A DNA stretch of 64,000 nt, taken from JAEXOD01 sp963663265 (GTDB lineage Bacteria > Bacteroidota > Ignavibacteria > Ignavibacteriales > Melioribacteraceae). The notes beneath the pieces were generated by a model that worked only from the letters and a program-made list of their open reading frames with translations, did not search any database and was not told the origin of the DNA. A program made the translations under genes and the position numbers. The stretch covers positions 1,240,001-1,304,000 of the forward strand of contig CAXXXM010000001.1 in assembly GCA_963663265.2 (NCBI GenBank), given 5' to 3'. Of the stretch, positions 8,831 to 17,623 are shown in pieces. Position 1 is the first letter of the stretch; every line of letters starts with the position of its first letter.

Positions 8831-10123
8831 ATGTTTGAACATTTAAAAAAAGATAACGAGATATTTAAGATAGTCAACTTAGAACTCGGTAGAGAACAAA
8901 ATAATTTAGAATTAATTGCTTCCGAAAATTTTGTAAGTCCTGCAGTATTACAAGCTGCAGGTTCTGTCTTAACTAATAAATATGCTGAAGGTTATCCCGG
9001 TAAACGTTATTATGGTGGTTGTGAATTTGTTGATTTGGCTGAAGAATTAGCAAAATCACGCCTTAAAGAATTATTTGGTGCAGAATATGTTAATGTTCAA
9101 CCACATAGTGGTTCGCAAGCTAATATGGCTGTATACATGTCATTACTTAAACCTGGTGATACTATATTGGGCTTAAGTCTTGATCATGGAGGACATTTAA
9201 CACATGGTTCTCCAGTTAACTTTTCCGGACAAATTTATAAGGCAATAGGTTACCCTTTAAATTCCGAAACTAAAATGCTTGATTATGATATAATAGAAAG
9301 CATGGCAGTAAAAGAAAAGCCAAAGGTAATAATTGCCGGTGCAAGTGCTTATTCACGTGAATGGGATTATTCTAAGTTTAGAACAATAGCAGACAAGGTT
9401 GGTGCTTTATTAATGTGCGATATGTCGCATCCTTCAGGACTAATTGCTAAGGGCTTATTAAATAATCCATTAGAGTATTGCGATGTTGTTACTTCGACAA
9501 CACATAAAACCTTACGTGGTCCTCGTGGTGGAGTTATATTGCTTGGAAAGGATAGAGAAAACCCACTTGGCATTAAGACTATAAAAGGTGATAGACTAAA
9601 AATGATGTCAGAAGTTTTTGACAGCATGGTTATGCCAGGAATTCAGGGTGGTCCTTTAATGCATGTTATTTTAGCTAAAGCTGTTGCTTTTGGAGAAGCT
9701 CTTTCAGATGATTTTGCTGTTTATGCAAAACAAATAATGAAAAATGCAAAAGTTTTAGCTGATGAGCTAACCTCGTTAGGATATGATATAGTATCCGGAG
9801 GTACTGATAACCATTTAATGCTTGTTGATTTAACCAACAAAAACATAAGTGGTAAAAAAGCTGAGAGAGTATTAGAATTGGCAGGGATGACTGTTAATAA
9901 AAATATGATTCCTTTTGATACCAAGAGTCCTTTTGTTACAAGTGGAATTAGAATAGGGACTCCTGCAGTTACTACTCGTGGAATGAAAGAAAATGAAGTT
10001 AAACAAATTGCATCTTTTATTAATAGAGCTTTAATCAATCAAGATAATGAATCTGAATTAGCCAATATTAATAAGGAAGTAGTTGAATTATGTAATTCAT
10101 TTCCTTTGTATTCTGAAATATAA
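8831..10123 (+). CDS. glyA: Serine hydroxymethyltransferase
   Basis: A 430-residue PLP enzyme interconverting serine plus THF with glycine plus 5,10-methylene-THF. The PLP lysine is Lys226 in STTHKTLRGPRGG, and the LIASENFVS, NKYAEGYPGKRYYGG and DMSHPSGLIA motifs are all present. Length is slightly above that of bacterial GlyA (about 417). It has the normal fold-type I order and a conserved C-terminal domain. It lies 19 nt after the TPR gene and before tatC; this placement is probably operon packing rather than a functional link. It supplies one-carbon units, the same pool fed by the ftcD genes at the left end. Confidence 0.97.
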   Translation: MFEHLKKDNEIFKIVNLELGREQNNLELIASENFVSPAVLQAAGSVLTNKYAEGYPGKRYYGGCEFVDLAEELAKSRLKELFGAEYVNVQPHSGSQANMAVYMSLLKPGDTILGLSLDHGGHLTHGSPVNFSGQIYKAIGYPLNSETKMLDYDIIESMAVKEKPKVIIAGASAYSREWDYSKFRTIADKVGALLMCDMSHPSGLIAKGLLNNPLEYCDVVTSTTHKTLRGPRGGVILLGKDRENPLGIKTIKGDRLKMMSEVFDSMVMPGIQGGPLMHVILAKAVAFGEALSDDFAVYAKQIMKNAKVLADELTSLGYDIVSGGTDNHLMLVDLTNKNISGKKAERVLELAGMTVNKNMIPFDTKSPFVTSGIRIGTPAVTTRGMKENEVKQIASFINRALINQDNESELANINKEVVELCNSFPLYSEI

Positions 10124-10141
10124 CTTTAGAAGAGCAGAAAA

Positions 10142-10879
10142 TTGTCGTCACCTAAGCAAATTCAAGATGTTGAAATGCCTTTTTTAGACCACTTGGAAGA
10201 ACTTAGGTGGCGAATTATTAAAGCAATTATTGGAATTTTAATTGCAACAATAATTAGCTTTATTTTTATAGATTTTTTTGTTGACAAAGTATTTTTACTC
10301 CCTGCAAAAACGGCAAATATTAAACTTCAAAACTTAAAACCATTTGGACAATTTTTTTTGTATTTTGAAATTGCATTAATTATGGGTGCGGTTTTTAGTG
10401 TTCCAAATATTTTTTATCAATTTTGGAAATTTATTGCTCCGGCATTAAAAGCAACAGAAAGGAAATATATTAAATCAATTGTATTCTTTAGTTCGTTATG
10501 CTTTTTTACAGGAATAGTATTTTCGTATTTCTTAATGCTTCCTTTATCACTTAAGTTTGCAGCTGGATTTGGTTCGGCATCAATAGAGAATAATTTTTCA
10601 ATTGATGAATATTTTAGTATAATATTAAGTGTTATGTTAGGAGCAGGAGCAGTTTTTGAACTCCCAATGCTATCTTTTGTGTTATCAAAAATAGGTATAA
10701 TTAATCCCAAATTGATGAGGAATTACAGAAGACATGCTATTGTTGCGATAATTATTCTTGCTGCAGTACTTACTCCAGGTACTGATCCATTATCCCAAGT
10801 TTTATTAGCAATTCCTTTGGTTTTATTATACGAAATAAGTATATTAGTTTCCAAAATATTCCAGAGAAAAAGTGAGTAA
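10142..10879 (+). CDS. tatC: Sec-independent translocase subunit TatC
   Basis: A 245-residue inner-membrane protein of the twin-arginine export system, with six predicted membrane segments. It starts with the family signature FLDHLEELRWRI (about residues 14-25), and the LTPGTDP segment lies before the last helices. The start is TTG at 10142, which gives the standard N-terminus; no better ATG exists. TatA/B is not in the window. The Tat route is relevant to the alternative complex III genes 1.5 kb downstream, where ActB and a small protein carry RR signals. The end overlaps the prenyl synthase start by 8 nt. Confidence 0.95.
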   Translation: MSSPKQIQDVEMPFLDHLEELRWRIIKAIIGILIATIISFIFIDFFVDKVFLLPAKTANIKLQNLKPFGQFFLYFEIALIMGAVFSVPNIFYQFWKFIAPALKATERKYIKSIVFFSSLCFFTGIVFSYFLMLPLSLKFAAGFGSASIENNFSIDEYFSIILSVMLGAGAVFELPMLSFVLSKIGIINPKLMRNYRRHAIVAIIILAAVLTPGTDPLSQVLLAIPLVLLYEISILVSKIFQRKSE

Positions 10880-11852
10880 AAAGGATCTTAATTTTGTTAT
10901 TAATCCTATTGCAAAGGATCTTGAAGAATTTAATAACGAGTTTTCTTCATTGTTAAGCTCCAAAAAGGGATTATTAAGTTTAATCACTTCATATATACTA
11001 AAGCAAAAAAGTAAAAAAATTCGTCCTGTCTTGGTTTTACAATCAGCAAAATTATGCGGTGGCATAACAAAAAGAAGCCATCGAGGTGCCACATTAGTCG
11101 AACTTCTTCATACTGCGACACTTGTACATGATGATGTTGTTGATAATGCAGAAGAACGTAGAGGACTTCCTTCAATTAATGCCATTTGGAAAAACAAGAT
11201 TGCAGTTTTAATGGGAGATTATCTTTTAGCAAAAGGGCTTATGATTGCAGTAGATGGCGAAGATTTTGATTTCTTGAAGGTTATTACAGAAACTGTTAAA
11301 AGAATGTCGGAAGGTGAATTACTCCAAATAAAAAAATCACGTAAGTTAGATAATGACTATGATACTTATTTTGATATTATTTCTGACAAAACTGCTTCTT
11401 TGATATCAACTTGTTGTGAAATTGGGGCAAGAAGTAGTACTAATGATTTAATCAAAATTGAAGCGATTAAAAAGTATGGTGAGGATTTAGGCATAGCTTT
11501 TCAAATTATAGATGATATTTTGGATTATATCGGCAAGAAAAAACTATTTGGTAAACCCTTGGGCGGAGATATAAAAGAGAAGAAGATTACATTACCATTA
11601 TTGTATGTTTTAAATTCCATTACAGAGAAAGAGAATAAAAATCTAAAGAAAAAGATAAAAAAAGCAAAGAGACAATCTGATATACAAGAAATAATTGATT
11701 TTGTTATTGCAAAAGGTGGAATTGATTATGCAATGAAAATAGCAAAAGAATATGCCGAAAAAGCTAAATCTCATTTAAGCATTTTTAGTGATTGCAATAC
11801 AAAAGAAGAGTTAGTATATTTAGTAGACTTTGTTATAGAAAGGAATAAATAA
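10872..11852 (+). CDS. Polyprenyl diphosphate synthase, probably long-chain
   Basis: A 326-residue trans-prenyltransferase. The first aspartate-rich motif is HDDVVDNAEERRG (about residues 88-100) and the second is IIDDILDY, followed by GKPLGGDIKEKKITLPLLY. The residues five and four before the first DDxxD are small or medium, in keeping with an IspB/HepT-like enzyme making the quinone side chain, although chain length cannot be fixed by eye. It would serve quinone synthesis for the alternative complex III encoded nearby. Start is GTG inside the end of tatC, an 8-nt overlap. Confidence 0.9.
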   Translation: MSKKDLNFVINPIAKDLEEFNNEFSSLLSSKKGLLSLITSYILKQKSKKIRPVLVLQSAKLCGGITKRSHRGATLVELLHTATLVHDDVVDNAEERRGLPSINAIWKNKIAVLMGDYLLAKGLMIAVDGEDFDFLKVITETVKRMSEGELLQIKKSRKLDNDYDTYFDIISDKTASLISTCCEIGARSSTNDLIKIEAIKKYGEDLGIAFQIIDDILDYIGKKKLFGKPLGGDIKEKKITLPLLYVLNSITEKENKNLKKKIKKAKRQSDIQEIIDFVIAKGGIDYAMKIAKEYAEKAKSHLSIFSDCNTKEELVYLVDFVIERNK

Positions 11853-12256
11853 TGATAATTTATTCAGTTGGAAAAAGGGTTAAAAATTTTGTAAAAGTTG
11901 TAATACGAAACTTTGATAATACTGTAAAAACAAAAGATTTTGACCTTTATGAGTATAATTTAACAAAAGATACCTCAAAAGATGGTGTATATATAGTTAG
12001 ATTTGAAAATGGTAATATTAAAGCTGAATTATTTTATCAGAATTCTCGTCTTAACGGTATTTGTAATTTTTATTATGAAAATGGTAGAATTAAGGCAAGA
12101 GAAGAGTATAAAGAGGGCATTTTAGAGGGAACTGCAAAAAAATATTATCCATTCGGCATCCTACAATCTGAAGAATTATATAGTAAGGGAAAAATTGTTC
12201 TCTTACGTGAATTTAATGAAGATGGCAAGCTTATCCGCGAAACAAAATTCAATTAA
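11852..12256 (+). CDS. MORN/YwqK-type repeat protein
   Basis: A 134-residue protein with three or four repeats of about 23 residues built around YENGRIKAREEYKEGILEG, as in the MORN_2/YwqK family. No signal peptide or membrane segment is evident, though residues 1-12 are weakly hydrophobic. Such repeats are beta-hairpin scaffolds; the function is unknown. It begins on the last base of the prenyl synthase stop codon, so it belongs to the tatC operon. The following 12257-12435 contains only AT-rich sequence, with no gene seen; a TTTG at 12362-12365 has only a weak partner -7 element upstream of actA. Confidence 0.7.
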   Translation: MIIYSVGKRVKNFVKVVIRNFDNTVKTKDFDLYEYNLTKDTSKDGVYIVRFENGNIKAELFYQNSRLNGICNFYYENGRIKAREEYKEGILEGTAKKYYPFGILQSEELYSKGKIVLLREFNEDGKLIRETKFN

Positions 12257-12435
12257 ACAATAATTTATATTTGTATTATAAAAAATATTTTTTATTTTAA
12301 AAAAATAGTTTTATAAATTATACGTATTGTCCTATTTTGATAAATAAAGAAATATTTTCGATTTGGGAATTATTTATAATTAGTTAGTGTTCTTAGATAA
12401 TCAAACAAATACGCAATGCAATTTTAAGGTAGGCA

Positions 12436-13005
12436 ATGAAAAAAAGACTTCTTGATTATGCACTAAAAGTAAGAATTCCATTAGTACTATTTGTTATTAT
12501 TATTTCCTTTCTTTTAACTTTTTATATATCCCGCCCTGAAAGAGATGGTATTGGATATGCCCCTGAACAACCCATAAAATATTCTCATAAACTCCATGCT
12601 GGTCAAATGGGTATTGACTGCCAATATTGCCATACCGGAGTTACAAAAGGAAGACAAGCTTTAGTTCCTTCCGTGAATATATGCATGAATTGTCATACAG
12701 TTGCAAGAAAAGATAAGCCCGAAATAATTAAATTAACAGAATACTACGAAAAAGGGATACCGGTTCCATGGCAAAGAGTTCATCAAGTACCAAAATATGC
12801 ATATTTTAACCATTCAGTACATGTGAATAAAGGCATGGCATGTGAGTCTTGTCATGGAGATGTTAAAAATATGGAAACTATTGCTCAGGTTAGAAGTTTT
12901 ACAATGACTGCCTGTTTAGATTGTCATAGAAACCCTAAAAATGAATTACCATACCTAATTAAAGTGAACAATGGTCCAACAAATTGTAGTGCATGTCATA
13001 GATAG
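12436..13005 (+). CDS. actA: Alternative complex III subunit A, pentaheme cytochrome c
   Basis: A 189-residue membrane-anchored multiheme cytochrome. One N-terminal membrane segment (about residues 13-31) is followed by five CxxCH heme sites: CQYCH 62-66, CMNCH 83-87, CESCH 136-140, CLDCH 160-164 and CSACH 184-188. This matches ActA of alternative complex III, the quinol:electron-acceptor oxidoreductase that replaces bc1 in many Bacteroidota. It is the first gene of a tightly spaced operon with actB, actC, actD-E and actF. Electrons pass from the quinol site through the ActB iron-sulfur clusters and these hemes. Confidence 0.93.
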   Translation: MKKRLLDYALKVRIPLVLFVIIISFLLTFYISRPERDGIGYAPEQPIKYSHKLHAGQMGIDCQYCHTGVTKGRQALVPSVNICMNCHTVARKDKPEIIKLTEYYEKGIPVPWQRVHQVPKYAYFNHSVHVNKGMACESCHGDVKNMETIAQVRSFTMTACLDCHRNPKNELPYLIKVNNGPTNCSACHR

Positions 13006-13014
13006 AGGATAATT

Positions 13015-13197
13015 ATGCAGAATGAATACAAAAGAAGAACATTTTTACAAAAAATAGGATTTAGTTTAGCTGCAATTTCTTTTATCTCATTAAATCCATT
13101 AAAAATATTTGCAGCTAAGAAAAAGCATAATCTTAGCAATATTATAATAAAGGTTAATCCTCGAGCAGTTAAACGTAATAAATTAGGAAAAGAATAA
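13015..13197 (+). CDS. 60-residue Tat-signal miniprotein in the act operon
   Basis: A small ORF between actA and actB (9 nt after actA; actB starts 2 nt past the stop) with a GAGG ribosome-binding site. Residues 6-28 look like a twin-arginine signal: KRRTFLQK, then a hydrophobic stretch and a possible AxA-like site at IFAAKK. The last 27 residues are basic and have no cysteine or known cofactor motif. The position, ribosome-binding site and signal argue for a real gene. I do not recognise a family. It could be an accessory or small structural subunit of the complex; this is inference. Confidence 0.6.
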   Translation: MQNEYKRRTFLQKIGFSLAAISFISLNPLKIFAAKKKHNLSNIIIKVNPRAVKRNKLGKE

Positions 13198-13198
13198 T

Positions 13199-16100
13199 AT
13201 GGCTGATACTTCGTCAAAAAATGATTTATGGTTAAATGCTAAAAAATTATCTGATTTAAATGATTCGGAAAAGCAAGTTGGTGAATTTCGAAAAGAGACT
13301 GTTGAAAAATTTGATTTGCAAAGCGAAAATGCTTTTTCAAGAAGAAAATTTTTGGCATTATTATCAGCATCTGCGGCTTTAACAGCTACTGCTTGTACTG
13401 ACTATAGAGATAAAGGAAGTATTGTTCCTTATAATAAAAGACCAGAAGAAATATTGCCGGGTACTGCAAATTATTATGCTTCAACATGTTCGTTATGTAA
13501 TAATAATTGCGGAATTATTGTTAAAACACGTGAAGGTCGCCCAATTAAAATCGATGGTAATAACGAACATACTGTAAATAAAGGGAAGATATGTGCTTCC
13601 GGTCAAGCAAGTATATTAAATTTATATGATCCTAATAGATTAAAAAATCCATTATTTAATAAAAAAGATATTTCTTGGGAAAATATTGATGCTAAGATAG
13701 TTGATGCATTAAATGATGCAAAAAGAAGAAATTTAGAAATAGCAATAATTACGAATAATACAACTTCGCCAACTGAATATAAATTATTGGATGAGTTTTC
13801 ATCTCATTACAATGCATCAATTTATAGTTTTACTCCTTTTGAAAACAATAATTACGAAGAAGCATTAATTAATGTTTTCAAATTGAATAAAAGACCAACT
13901 ATTAAATATAATTCTGCTAAAATAATTGTTTCATTTGAGAACGATTTTTTGGGAAAAGGGGATAATTTATTAGAAAATATTAGTAGCTTTACAAAAAATA
14001 GAGATGTAAATAATACTGATATGTTCAATAGACTTTATTGTTTAGAAGGAAACTTATCATTAACCGGTTCAAATGCAGATTATAGAATTGCAATCAATCC
14101 GGCTGAACAGTTAAAACTTTTATATTACATTATAAAAGAATTAATTAAATATGGAATTAATACAAAAAATATCCCTCAATCTTTTATTGACAACCTCAGT
14201 AATTTTAGTTTTAATAATGTTATTGATGAACTTAAAATAAATCCGAATACAATACAACAGTTAATTAATGATATTATTGCAAATAGAGCTAAAACTGTTT
14301 TTGTAGTAAATAATAATTTTAGTCCTGAATTTCATTATGCGGTATTAGTAATAAATTATATCTTAAATGATTTTGATTTATATGATTTTACTAATTCAAA
14401 TCAGTTATTCTTTAAAAACAATGATATTAAGGATTTTAATCTGCTTGTTGAAAAAATTATCAATGGTAAAGTTGGAGCTGTAGTAAATTATGCTGCTGAC
14501 CCCGTTTTTCATTTTAGCGATAGCATTGATTTTAAAACTGCTTACAAGAAAACTAAAAATGTTATTACATTTTGCGAAGAATTAAATGATACTGCTGAGT
14601 TAAGTACGTTTGTAGTGCCAATCAATAATCAATTAGAGTCATGGGGAATATACAATTCTAAATTGGCAACTTACAGTTTTCAACAACCAGTTATCTCTCC
14701 AATATTTAATACTCGACAAAAAGAAGGAATATTGGAATATTGGATGACAAATCTTTCAAAACAATTTGATGAATTTAGTTATTCTAATTATTTGAAATCA
14801 TTCTTTGGTAAAGAAATATATCCTTTGATTTCCACGTCTGCAAATTATGATAATATCTGGAATAATTGTCTACACGATGGGGTACTAACAATACCAGAGA
14901 AAACAAGTATAAAGCCTATTCCAGATTTCTCAAAAATTGCTAATATAACAAACTTTGAAGAGTCAAAGTTTACTGTATTATTAGAAAAGAATTATTTTAT
15001 ACTTGATAGCAAATTGGCTAATAATGGATGGTTGCAAGAATTGCCTCATCCAACAAGTAAAATTATGTGGGATAATTATGCTGCAATTTCGCCAAATACT
15101 GCAAAAAAATATAATCTCGAATTAAATGATATAATTGAATTAAGTTATAATAAGAAGAAAATTGAAATTGCTGTTTGTGTTCAACCAGGTATGGCAGATA
15201 ATTTAGCAGTTATTGAATTAGGTTACGGTAGAGAAATTATAGGTGATGTTGGAAAAGATGTAGGTGTAAATGCAAACAAATTAATTAATTTTGGCACAAC
15301 AAATCACTTTTTGATAAATAATGTAAAAATTAATAAAACAGGAAATACATATAAATTAGCAACATCGCAAGAACATCATCCTGTTGATGATCCACTTACA
15401 AAAGAATTACACAGATCGAGAAATATTATTCAAGAAGGAACAGTAATTCAATACAAAAATAATCCAAAGTTTATCGAAAACAACAAAACGGAAATTTTCA
15501 GTATCAGTACTGAAAAAGAATATAAAGATGTAAAATGGGCAATGTCGATTGACTTAAATAAATGTATAGGGTGTGCAGTTTGTGTTGCTTCTTGTAATGT
15601 TGAGAATAATATACCTGTGGTAGGAAAAGATCAAGCTGACAGAGGAAGAGAAATGCAATGGATGAGGATAGATAGATATTATTCCGGTAACCCTGAGAAT
15701 CCTATTGTTAGTAATCAACCAATGTTATGTCAACATTGTGATAATGCACCTTGTGAAAATGTTTGTCCGGTAAACGCAACAAACCATAGTGATGATGGAA
15801 TAAATCAAATGACCTATAACAGATGTGTTGGCACCAGATATTGTGCTAACAACTGTCCATATAAAGTAAGACGATTTAATTTTTATAATTTTAGAGACCA
15901 TTTTGAAGATGCTTATTATGACAATGAATTAACTGGATTATTAAATAATCCAGAGGTTACTGTAAGGTCTCGAGGTGTAATGGAAAAATGCACATTCTGC
16001 ATCCAACGAATAATGGAAAGCAGACAAGAAGCAATAAAGAACAATATTCCTGTTACGGAAATAGAAGTTGAAACAGCTTGTCAACAAGCTTGTCCTTCAC

Positions 16101-16255
16101 AGGCAATAGTATTTGGGAATGCAAAAAACAGTAAGCAGGAAATAAGTAAAATTAGAGAGCATGAATTAGGCTACCATGTTTTGGAATCGCTTAATATTAA
16201 ACCAAATGTTACATACATTGCAAAATTAAGAAATATTCAATCGGAGGAAATTTAG
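13199..16255 (+). CDS. actB: Alternative complex III subunit B (Mo-oxidoreductase-like plus iron-sulfur domains)
   Basis: A 1018-residue fusion of ActB1 and ActB2. About residue 48 begins SRRKFLALLSASAALTATAC, a Tat-like segment that also contains a lipobox-like end. The B1 domain (to about residue 770) resembles molybdopterin oxidoreductases; it keeps a CSLCNNNC...C set near residues 97-136, while the cofactor is absent in known ActB proteins. The B2 domain (about 770-1018) has four ferredoxin-type Cys groups beginning with CIGCAVCVASC, CQHCDNAPCENVC, CVGTRYCANNC and CTFC...CQQAC. The protein sits outside the membrane on ActC and ActF and carries electrons to ActA. Its stop overlaps the actC start by one base. 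Confidence 0.93.
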   Translation: MADTSSKNDLWLNAKKLSDLNDSEKQVGEFRKETVEKFDLQSENAFSRRKFLALLSASAALTATACTDYRDKGSIVPYNKRPEEILPGTANYYASTCSLCNNNCGIIVKTREGRPIKIDGNNEHTVNKGKICASGQASILNLYDPNRLKNPLFNKKDISWENIDAKIVDALNDAKRRNLEIAIITNNTTSPTEYKLLDEFSSHYNASIYSFTPFENNNYEEALINVFKLNKRPTIKYNSAKIIVSFENDFLGKGDNLLENISSFTKNRDVNNTDMFNRLYCLEGNLSLTGSNADYRIAINPAEQLKLLYYIIKELIKYGINTKNIPQSFIDNLSNFSFNNVIDELKINPNTIQQLINDIIANRAKTVFVVNNNFSPEFHYAVLVINYILNDFDLYDFTNSNQLFFKNNDIKDFNLLVEKIINGKVGAVVNYAADPVFHFSDSIDFKTAYKKTKNVITFCEELNDTAELSTFVVPINNQLESWGIYNSKLATYSFQQPVISPIFNTRQKEGILEYWMTNLSKQFDEFSYSNYLKSFFGKEIYPLISTSANYDNIWNNCLHDGVLTIPEKTSIKPIPDFSKIANITNFEESKFTVLLEKNYFILDSKLANNGWLQELPHPTSKIMWDNYAAISPNTAKKYNLELNDIIELSYNKKKIEIAVCVQPGMADNLAVIELGYGREIIGDVGKDVGVNANKLINFGTTNHFLINNVKINKTGNTYKLATSQEHHPVDDPLTKELHRSRNIIQEGTVIQYKNNPKFIENNKTEIFSISTEKEYKDVKWAMSIDLNKCIGCAVCVASCNVENNIPVVGKDQADRGREMQWMRIDRYYSGNPENPIVSNQPMLCQHCDNAPCENVCPVNATNHSDDGINQMTYNRCVGTRYCANNCPYKVRRFNFYNFRDHFEDAYYDNELTGLLNNPEVTVRSRGVMEKCTFCIQRIMESRQEAIKNNIPVTEIEVETACQQACPSQAIVFGNAKNSKQEISKIREHELGYHVLESLNIKPNVTYIAKLRNIQSEEI

Positions 16256-17622
16256 TGTCGAATGTGGATTTTTCAAAAGAGATATCAGTAATTGAAGGAA
16301 CCCCTTCACTACGCTCCATTGATGATATAATATCGCTCCCAATGGAAACAAAGCCTGATAAAAAATTCTTTATTGCAATATCTATAACGAGTACTCTTCT
16401 AATGATAGGTGTTTTAAGTATTGGATTATCAATTTACTATGGGACAGGTTTGTGGGGTAACAATAATCCAGTTGGTTGGGCATTGCCTATTGTTAATTTT
16501 GTGTTTTGGGTAGGGATTGGTCATGCTGGTACTTTAATATCTGCAATTTTATTTTTATTTAGACAAAAATGGCGTAATGGTATTGCTCGATTTGCAGAAG
16601 GAATGACAATATTTGCTGTTATGACTGCTGGAATATTTCCAGCAATTCACGTTGGAAGACCTTGGTTAGATGGATACTTATTTCCATATCCTAATCAACA
16701 TTCTTTATGGGTTAATTTTACATCTCCTTTACTTTGGGATGTTTTTGCTGTAAGTACTTATTTTACTGTTTCTTTTATTTTTTGGTACGTTGGATTAATT
16801 CCTGACTTTGCAACGTTACGAGATAGAACAATTAATAAAGTTAAAAAATTATTATATTCTGTTTTTAGTTTAGGTTGGAGACATTCAACAAGGCATTGGC
16901 AGCATTACGAAATGGTTTATTTAATATTAGCCGGATTTGCAACTCCATTGGTTCTTTCCGTTCATACAATTGTTAGTTTTGATTTTGCTGTTTCAATATT
17001 ACCTGGTTGGCATGCAACTATATTTCCTCCATATTTTGTTGCCGGAGCTGTATTTAGTGGTTTTGCGATGGTTCAAAATGTTTTAATCTTTATTCGTAAA
17101 ATTTTCAATTTTGAACATATAATAACTATCAATACGCTTGAAAAAATGAATAAAATAATTTTATTTACAGGTATGTTAGTTGGTTATGCTTATGCAATGG
17201 AATTTTTTATTGCATGGTATAGTGGTGTACAAGCAGAACAGTTTACTTTTATAAATAGAGCTTTTGGACCCTATGCATGGGCATATTGGATAATGGTTTC
17301 TTGTAATGTTTTATTTCCACAATTGTTTTGGTTCAAAAAAATTAGAAGAACTATTCCAATTATGTTTGTGATTGCTGTTTTTGTTAATGTTGGAATGTGG
17401 TTTGAAAGATTTGTGATTACTATAACATCTTTATCAAGAGACTTTTTACCTTCAAGTTGGGCTTATTATAAACCAACTTTAATAGATTTTGGAATTCTAA
17501 TTGGAAGTTTTGGTTTGTTTTTTACATTGTTATTAATATTTACAAAAACCCTTCCAGTTGTGTCATTAGCCGAAGTAAAAGCTGTTGTTGATGGTGCTCA
17601 ACCAAGTCATAAGGATCATTAA
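16255..17622 (+). CDS. actC: Alternative complex III subunit C, NrfD-like quinol-binding membrane protein
   Basis: A 455-residue polytopic protein with about ten membrane segments after a short cytoplasmic start. It belongs to the NrfD/PsrC family, as shown by NNPVGWALPIVNFVFWVGIGHAG (seen near residues 76-98, with the GHAG motif) and by HVGRPW and GWHATIFPPYFVAGA. It forms the quinol oxidation site. Start is GTG at 16255, read with a GGAGG ribosome-binding site just upstream and overlapping the actB stop by one base. It is followed after 1 nt by the actD-E fusion. Confidence 0.94.
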   Translation: MSNVDFSKEISVIEGTPSLRSIDDIISLPMETKPDKKFFIAISITSTLLMIGVLSIGLSIYYGTGLWGNNNPVGWALPIVNFVFWVGIGHAGTLISAILFLFRQKWRNGIARFAEGMTIFAVMTAGIFPAIHVGRPWLDGYLFPYPNQHSLWVNFTSPLLWDVFAVSTYFTVSFIFWYVGLIPDFATLRDRTINKVKKLLYSVFSLGWRHSTRHWQHYEMVYLILAGFATPLVLSVHTIVSFDFAVSILPGWHATIFPPYFVAGAVFSGFAMVQNVLIFIRKIFNFEHIITINTLEKMNKIILFTGMLVGYAYAMEFFIAWYSGVQAEQFTFINRAFGPYAWAYWIMVSCNVLFPQLFWFKKIRRTIPIMFVIAVFVNVGMWFERFVITITSLSRDFLPSSWAYYKPTLIDFGILIGSFGLFFTLLLIFTKTLPVVSLAEVKAVVDGAQPSHKDH

Positions 17623-17623
17623 T

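Noticed and set aside
9367..10038. Minus-strand ORFs of 86 and 105 residues
   Set aside because: Shadows of glyA, whose catalytic motifs are complete on the plus strand.
17585..17623. Longer start for the ActD-E gene
   Set aside because: It would overlap actC by 38 nt and lacks a good ribosome-binding site; ATG 17624 has one and gives the usual ActD start.
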